Below, in pieces: positions 59,056 to 64,000 of a stretch of DNA of 64,000 nt; the stretch's first letter is position 1, and each line of letters starts with the position of its first letter. Position numbers and translations under genes: made by a program. Origin of the DNA: Rhodocaloribacter sp964552015 (lineage in GTDB: Bacteria; Bacteroidota; Rhodothermia; Rhodothermales; ISCAR-4553); NCBI GenBank assembly GCA_964552015.1, contig CAZKFR010000001.1, forward strand, positions 1-64,000, written 5' to 3'. The notes under the pieces were generated by a model. It did not search any database and was not told the origin of the DNA. It saw only the letters and a program-made list of their open reading frames with translations.

Positions 59056-60927
59056 TTATGCCGTTTCGGTGAGGTGCTGCGTGATCGCGGCCAGGAAGCG
59101 GTCGCCAAAGTCGGCGAGCTTCTTCTCCCCGACGCCGTGCACCCGGAGCAGGCCGGTGGCCGTCGTCGGGCGTTGACGGGCCATGTCGCGCAAGGTGGTG
59201 TCGTTGAAGATCACGTAGGGCGGCACGCCCCGCTCGCGCGCGATCTCGGTGCGAAGCTTTCGAAGGCGTTCGAACAGGCTCCGGTCCACGCCTTCCCAGG
59301 AGGCGGCCTCGGCGGCCGTCTGTTTGACGCGCTTTTTCTTGCTCGGCATCAGCCAGACCGTGCGCTGCCCGCGGAGCACCTCCCACGAGGCGTCGTTGAG
59401 CTTGAGCGTCGGGTATTCCCCGGTGCTCCGGTCCAGCAGGCCCTGGTCGAGGAGCTGAAAGATGAGGTGGTTGACCTCGTTGCGGGGGCGATCTTTGAGC
59501 AGGCCGTAGGTGCTCAGGCGGTCGTGGCCCAGCCGGCGGATCCGCTCGTTGTCGCTGCCGCGCAGCACGTCGGTCAGGTGGCCGGCGCCAAAGCGCTCGC
59601 CGGTGCGAACGACGCAGGAGAGGATCATCTGCGCTTCCCGCGTCCCGTCGACGAACTGCTCGACCTCGTCGAGGCAGACGTCGCAGGCTCCGCAGTTGTC
59701 CTGTTCGTACGGCTGGCCGAAGTATTCGCTGAGGACCTTGTGGCGGCAGGCGCCGGGCGCGGCGAACTGCCGCATCTGTGCCAGGAGTTCGAGGGCGTGG
59801 CGCTGGGCGGGGGTGAGCCGGTTCGCGCTGTCGCTGCGCTTCTCGATGATCGACTGCCAGCGGAGTACGTCGGCGGGGGAGAAGAACAGGATGCATTCGG
59901 CGGCGAGGCCGTCGCGGCCCGCGCGGCCCGTCTCCTGCTGGTAATGTTCCACCGATTGCGGCATCCCGGCATGGATCACGCAGCGCACGTCGCTCCGGTC
60001 GATCCCCATGCCGAAGGCCACCGTGGCCACGATGACGTCGATTTCTTCGTTCGTGAACGCTTCCTGGGCGGCGCGGCGCTCGGCAGGGGGCATCCCGGCG
60101 TGGTAGTGGGCCGCCCGGAGGCCCCGCTCCTGGAGCAGCGCGGCCAGCCGTTCCGTCTCCTCCCGCGTGATGCAGTACACGATGGCCGCCTCGCCGCGGT
60201 GCCGGTCGAGTGCTTCCAGAAGCTGCTCGCGCAGGTTCAGCCGGGGAAAGACGCGGTAGATCAGGTTGGGACGGTCGAAGCGGCCGATGAGGATGGCGGG
60301 CTCACGCAGGCGGAGCTGCCCCGCGATGTCATCGCGGACGCGCCGGGTGGCCGTGGCCGTGTAGGCATGGATGCTGGCCCCAGGAAAACGCTCGCGGATC
60401 TGCGCGAGGCGGCGGTACTCGGGGCGGAAGTCATGCCCCCAGTGGCTGATGCAATGGGCTTCGTCGACGGCGAAATGACGGATGTGGTGCCGGGCGGCCA
60501 GATCGAAGAACCAGGGGGTGAGCAGGCGCTCCGGGGAGAGGAACAGGAGGCGGCACGTCCCGCTTTCGAGCAGGTCCTCGGCCTCCCGCCGCTGGGCTGC
60601 ACTCAGGGCGCTGTGCAGCGCCACCGCCGGATACCCGTTGGCGCGGAGGCCATCGACCTGGTCCTTCATGAGCGAGATGAGGGGCGAGACGACCACGTCC
60701 AGCCTTTCTTGCATCAACGGAGGCACCTGGTAGCAGAGGGACTTCCCGCCGCCGGTGGGCATGACCACGAGCGCGTCCCGGCCCTCCAGACCGGCCCGTA
60801 TGGCTTCTTCCTGTAAGGGGCGGAGGCGGTCGTAGCCCCAGTACCGCCGTACGACAGCGAGCACGTCCTCCAGGCGAGGCGCAGTAGAAGACGGCGAGGA
60901 AGGGGGACGTGCGGGACGGGTGTGCAT
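59056..60927 (-). CDS. recQ: ATP-dependent DNA helicase RecQ
   Basis: A 623-residue 3'-5' helicase. Helicase motifs: VVMPTGGGKSLCYQVPPL, SLMKDQVDGLRANGYPAVAL, FAVDEAHCISHWGHDFRPEY, YHAGMPPAERRAAQEAF, ATVAFGMGIDRSDVRCVIHAGMPQSVEHYQQETGRAGRDG (cited in part: VAFGMGIDRSDVR, QETGRAGRDG). The zinc site lies in CRHKVLSEYFG and CGACDVC, then winged helix and a C-terminal HRDC domain (LFERLRKLRTEIARERGVPPYVIFND in part). It works in recombination repair and fork recovery. Confidence 0.96.
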   Translation of the reverse strand: MHTRPARPPSSPSSTAPRLEDVLAVVRRYWGYDRLRPLQEEAIRAGLEGRDALVVMPTGGGKSLCYQVPPLMQERLDVVVSPLISLMKDQVDGLRANGYPAVALHSALSAAQRREAEDLLESGTCRLLFLSPERLLTPWFFDLAARHHIRHFAVDEAHCISHWGHDFRPEYRRLAQIRERFPGASIHAYTATATRRVRDDIAGQLRLREPAILIGRFDRPNLIYRVFPRLNLREQLLEALDRHRGEAAIVYCITREETERLAALLQERGLRAAHYHAGMPPAERRAAQEAFTNEEIDVIVATVAFGMGIDRSDVRCVIHAGMPQSVEHYQQETGRAGRDGLAAECILFFSPADVLRWQSIIEKRSDSANRLTPAQRHALELLAQMRQFAAPGACRHKVLSEYFGQPYEQDNCGACDVCLDEVEQFVDGTREAQMILSCVVRTGERFGAGHLTDVLRGSDNERIRRLGHDRLSTYGLLKDRPRNEVNHLIFQLLDQGLLDRSTGEYPTLKLNDASWEVLRGQRTVWLMPSKKKRVKQTAAEAASWEGVDRSLFERLRKLRTEIARERGVPPYVIFNDTTLRDMARQRPTTATGLLRVHGVGEKKLADFGDRFLAAITQHLTETA

Positions 60928-60972
60928 GGAGGATCGGAAGAAAGGGGTGTTCGAAGCCGGCGATGTGGGGTG

Positions 60973-62028
60973 TCAGGTACGTACGGGTTCGGGGGGCTTG
61001 TCGCTCATGAGCACCGAGAGCGGCGCCAGGGGCTCGACGTTCTCGAAAAAGATCTTTACCGCGCCCGTGAGCGGCATGGCCAGGATCATGCCCCAGATCC
61101 CCCAGAGCCAGCCCCAGAAAATCAGGGACATGAGAATCAGCAAGGGGCTCAGGTTCAGGCTGAAGGCCATGATCTTTGGCTCGATGACGTTGCCCATCGT
61201 CATCTGCACACTGCCCAGCAGCAGGAGTACGAGCAGCGGAACGGTCAGCGCGTCGAACTGGAGGAACGACCAGACGAGCGGAAAAAGCACGGCGATCATG
61301 GAGCCGATGTTCGGGATGTAGTTGAGCAGGAAGGCAATGAAGCCCCAGATCAGCGGGAAGTCGACGCCGAGGACGAGGAGGACGAGCCAGGTCAGCGCGC
61401 CGGTGGCCAGGCTGATGAGCGTTTTCGTGATCAGGTACTGGCGCACCTGCCGGTCCACGTTCACGATCACCTGGGCGATCCGGCTGGCATAGGCGTCGGG
61501 GAAGGCGACCCGTACCTTCTTGCTGAGGCCCCCGCTGCCGGCCAGGATAAAGAGCATGAAGAGCAGCACCAGCACGGCGTTACTGATGAAGCTGATGAAC
61601 GTCCCCACCCCGGTCGTGAGGAACGGGGCGATGGCGTTCAGGTCGATGATGTTGCGCCAGATGATCTGCTCGGGCGTCATACCCAGGCGGAGCAGGATGC
61701 CTTCGGCCTGGAGGACCATATCCCGTAGCACCCGGTCCAGCCGCGCCTGGTAGAAAGGAAGTTGCTCGATGAACGGATCGACCGAGGAGTAGAGGGCCAG
61801 CCCCAGCAGGAACAGGAACGCCGCAAACGTGAGGACGACCACCAGGAGCGAGACGGCCATGGGGACGCGCCGCTTCTGCAACTGCACGACGATGGGCTTG
61901 AAGATCATCGAGAGCAGGAGCGCGATCACGAACGGCAACAGCACCGCCCGCAACTGATGCAGGACCACGCCGAACAGAAAAACGACGATCAGACTCAACA
62001 GAATGATGGTCCACTTATGGGTCGACAT
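60973..62028 (-). CDS. AI-2E family transporter
   Basis: A 351-residue integral membrane protein of the AI-2E/PerM family with about seven hydrophobic segments. Marks: VVFLFGVVLHQLRAVLLPFVIALLLSMIFKPIV in part (HQLRAVLLPFVIALLLS), LTWLVLLVLGVDFPLIWGFIAFLLNYIPNIGS and FWGWLWGIWGMILAMPLTGAVKIF (GWLWGIWGMILAMPL). Members include sodium/proton exchangers and quorum-signal exporters; the function here is open. Upstream on the same strand nothing follows before the divergent M23 gene. Confidence 0.88.
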   Translation of the reverse strand: MSTHKWTIILLSLIVVFLFGVVLHQLRAVLLPFVIALLLSMIFKPIVVQLQKRRVPMAVSLLVVVLTFAAFLFLLGLALYSSVDPFIEQLPFYQARLDRVLRDMVLQAEGILLRLGMTPEQIIWRNIIDLNAIAPFLTTGVGTFISFISNAVLVLLFMLFILAGSGGLSKKVRVAFPDAYASRIAQVIVNVDRQVRQYLITKTLISLATGALTWLVLLVLGVDFPLIWGFIAFLLNYIPNIGSMIAVLFPLVWSFLQFDALTVPLLVLLLLGSVQMTMGNVIEPKIMAFSLNLSPLLILMSLIFWGWLWGIWGMILAMPLTGAVKIFFENVEPLAPLSVLMSDKPPEPVRT

Positions 62029-62173
62029 AGGCAGGTGTACAACATGGGTGCGGGGGGGGCCGCTGGCTGGTGGAGGGTGCTCCTCGGAAAAACAAGGGCA
62101 CCGACCGGGAAACACCCGGTGGGTACGTTGGATATAGAGGCAGAGAACCGTTCGACCTCAACGTTCCCGGCGC

Positions 62174-63928
62174 ATGAACATCTCGCGATACATCGGTCTG
62201 GGGCTCCTGGCCATTTTGTTCTTGTTCAAAGGACACATAGATCCCTATCCGAAGGACCTGTTCCGCTCTCCGCTGAAGATTCCGCTTCGTCTTTCCGGCA
62301 ACTTTGCCGAGATGCGGTCCAACCACTTCCATGCGGGGCTGGATATCAAGACGAACGGGCGGGAGGGGTACCGTGTGTACGCGGCCGCAGACGGCTGGGT
62401 CTCGCGCATCTTCGTGTCGCCGGGTGGCTACGGGCATGCCCTCTACATCAATCATCCGAGCGGGCACACGACGGTCTATGCCCACCTGAGCAGGTTCAAC
62501 GACGCTATCACGGCGTACGTTCGAGAGCAGCAGTATCAGCAGCAGCGTTTTCGGGTCGACCTCTACCCCGAGGCGGGACGCTTTCGTGTGCACCAGGGGG
62601 AGGTAATTGGCTATACCGGCAATTCGGGTAGTTCCGGAGGGCCGCATCTGCATTTCGAGATCCGTGATGCGGCCACGCAGGAGCCGCTCAACCCGTTGCT
62701 CTTCGGTATCCCGGTCGAAGATACGGTGCCGCCGCGGATCTACCGCATCAAGGTCTATGCGCTCGAGCCAGACGGTTACGCCCGCATCGAGATGACGGAT
62801 GGACAGGTCCGTGAGGTGACGGCGGGACAATCGGCGACGCTGGAAGTGGTCGGAGCCGGGCGAGCCTATCAACTCGGCGGGGTGCGCCGTCTGGCGGGGT
62901 ACGGGCGCCTCGGCTTCGCCATCCAGACGCACGACTACCACGACGGTTCGAACAGCCGACTGGGGCCGTATCGCATCCGGCTGGAAGCCGACGGCAGGAC
63001 GCTCTTCGTGACGGAGATGGAGCGCTTCTCGTTCGACGAGACGCGCTATATCAATGCACACGTCGATTATGCCGAGCGTCAGCGCAACCGGCGGTGGTTC
63101 CAGCGCAGCTTCCGCCTGCCGGGCAACCGCCTCACCTCGATCTACCGCGCCCCCCGGAACGGGATCCTCACGGTCGAGCCCGGTGCGACCCACCGGCTGC
63201 TTTACACGGTGGAGGACGCCGCCGGCCATGCCGTGCAGCTGGGCTTCGCGGTGACGGGCATGACGGCCCGGCCCGCCGAGTTGACGGTGCGGGAGCCCGC
63301 CGCCTTCACGTTGCCCTTTAACCGGCCGGCCACGTTCGAGCGTGACGGCCTGATGGCCGCCTTCCCCGCGCATACGGTGTATGAGGACGTCCCCCTGGCC
63401 TTCCGGGTGCTCCCCGCCCTGCCGGGCGCCTTTTCCGACCGGTATGTCCTCCATGACGAAGCGACCCCCGTGCACGAGCGCTACCGGCTCTCGCTCCGTG
63501 CCGACCGGCTCCCGGCACGACTGCGCCCCAAAGCCCTGATCGCGCGGGTCGATGAGGAGGGGAAATGGGCTTCGGAAGGTGGAACGTACCGGAACGGTTT
63601 CGTCACGACCCGCACACGCACCTTCGGCACGTTCTTCGTCGCCGTCGACACGCTGGCGCCCGACATCACGCCGCTGAACATCCACGATGGAAAGGATCTG
63701 CGGGGGAGCGACCGGATCCGCCTGCGCATCCGGGACGATCTGGCCGGCATCGACAGCTATGCGGGGTATGTGGACGGCCGGTGGGTGCTCTTCGCCTACG
63801 ACCCCAAGCGCGACCTGATCGAATACGAGTTCGACGACCGCGTTCCGCCGGGGCCGCATACGCTCTCGGTCGTGGTCACGGATCAGGCAGGCAACACCCG
63901 GCGCTATGAAGCCCGGTTCATTCGGTGA
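62174..63928 (+). CDS. M23 (LytM) family metallopeptidase
   Basis: A 584-residue exported peptidoglycan endopeptidase-like protein. An N-terminal hydrophobic stretch (YIGLGLLAILFLFKG) acts as signal or anchor. The LytM domain has FAEMRSNHFHAGLDIKT (zinc His and Asp), VYAAADGWVSRIF, YGHALYINHPSGHTTVYAHLSRF and GPHLHFEIRD (HLHFE). It is followed by about 380 residues of beta-sandwich repeats (VPPRIYRIKVYALEPDG, TLAPDITPLNIHDGKDLRGSD in part) of unclear ligand. It may trim peptidoglycan or act as scaffold. Confidence 0.88.
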   Translation: MNISRYIGLGLLAILFLFKGHIDPYPKDLFRSPLKIPLRLSGNFAEMRSNHFHAGLDIKTNGREGYRVYAAADGWVSRIFVSPGGYGHALYINHPSGHTTVYAHLSRFNDAITAYVREQQYQQQRFRVDLYPEAGRFRVHQGEVIGYTGNSGSSGGPHLHFEIRDAATQEPLNPLLFGIPVEDTVPPRIYRIKVYALEPDGYARIEMTDGQVREVTAGQSATLEVVGAGRAYQLGGVRRLAGYGRLGFAIQTHDYHDGSNSRLGPYRIRLEADGRTLFVTEMERFSFDETRYINAHVDYAERQRNRRWFQRSFRLPGNRLTSIYRAPRNGILTVEPGATHRLLYTVEDAAGHAVQLGFAVTGMTARPAELTVREPAAFTLPFNRPATFERDGLMAAFPAHTVYEDVPLAFRVLPALPGAFSDRYVLHDEATPVHERYRLSLRADRLPARLRPKALIARVDEEGKWASEGGTYRNGFVTTRTRTFGTFFVAVDTLAPDITPLNIHDGKDLRGSDRIRLRIRDDLAGIDSYAGYVDGRWVLFAYDPKRDLIEYEFDDRVPPGPHTLSVVVTDQAGNTRRYEARFIR

Positions 63929-63954
63929 GGAGCGAGCCGGCAGCGGGGTCGTCA

Positions 63955-64000
63955 TGGCAGGCGTCGAGGGAACGGCAGGGAAGACGTCCGGCGTGCTGGC
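63955..64000 (+). CDS. Possible start of the next gene (truncated by window end)
   Basis: An ATG at 63955 opens a frame MAGVEGTAGKTSGVL that runs off the window end. Fifteen codons are too few to judge; no strong ribosome site precedes it. Confidence 0.2.

Noticed and set aside
1..64000. tRNA, rRNA, CRISPR, insertion sequence or prophage in the window
   Set aside because: I looked for T-loop GTTCRA signals with matching stems, repeated direct units with spacers, transposase or integrase motifs and found none that hold up.

Overview
The window is one 64-kb piece of a high-GC bacterial chromosome, densely coded on both strands. Several families point to Bacteroidota in the broad sense, most likely a Rhodothermales-type lineage: a DUF5687 ABC permease, a HmuY-like heme lipoprotein with its TonB-dependent receptor, a DUF6686 protein, and a lipoprotein with a YPNP-type C-terminal domain. 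That placement is inference from gene content; there is no rRNA in the window. I found no tRNA, CRISPR array, transposase or prophage.

Layout. 1-9.7 kb holds housekeeping and repair genes: a PfkB sugar kinase, free-methionine sulfoxide reductase, photolyase, cobalamin adenosyltransferase with an orphan ABC ATPase, a lipase-like hydrolase, a CTP-dependent lipid kinase relative, and a tight YceI / flavin reductase / MmcQ / RluA operon. 9.7-18.3 kb holds a small alpha/beta protein that may have a capsid A-domain fold, a ferrochelatase homolog without its catalytic histidine, a DUF5687/ABC pair, a CcmA-like ATPase, ComF and a tRNA-queuosine mannosyltransferase homolog. 18.3-25.1 kb is a signalling block: a hybrid histidine kinase, then an operon of a PAS kinase, a receiver protein and an HD-GYP response regulator. 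25.3-33.4 kb covers isocitrate dehydrogenase, an ECF sigma / anti-sigma / dolichol-P-mannose-synthase-like operon, the pyruvate dehydrogenase E1alpha-E1beta-E2 operon and a phosphoesterase.

33.4-39.8 kb is a heme/iron acquisition locus read leftward: TonB receptor, HmuY-like lipoprotein without any histidine, a cysteine-rich DUF6686 protein, and an unusual exported protein made of four CbiX/SirB-like chelatase half-domains. I regard this as the strongest candidate for an undescribed system: capture of a tetrapyrrole at the surface followed by envelope metal handling. 40-44.8 kb has an ACT-malic enzyme, a patatin, a TSUP transporter and umuDC. 44.8-48.0 kb is a less GC-rich three-gene redox unit (di-heme DUF1111 lipoprotein, Rieske lipoprotein, outer-membrane barrel) under a perfect 18-bp palindrome and closed by a strong terminator.

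48.2-53.9 kb is a type IV pilus / type II secretion-like cluster: a PilT-family ATPase with an altered Asp box, a PilM-PilN fusion, a PilO-PilP fusion and a short secretin. 54-64 kb contains a membrane protein, a degenerate M28 peptidase-like lipoprotein, a CoA-transferase, an MscS channel, RecQ, an AI-2E family transporter and an M23 peptidase. Family names come from my reading of motifs; no database search was run.
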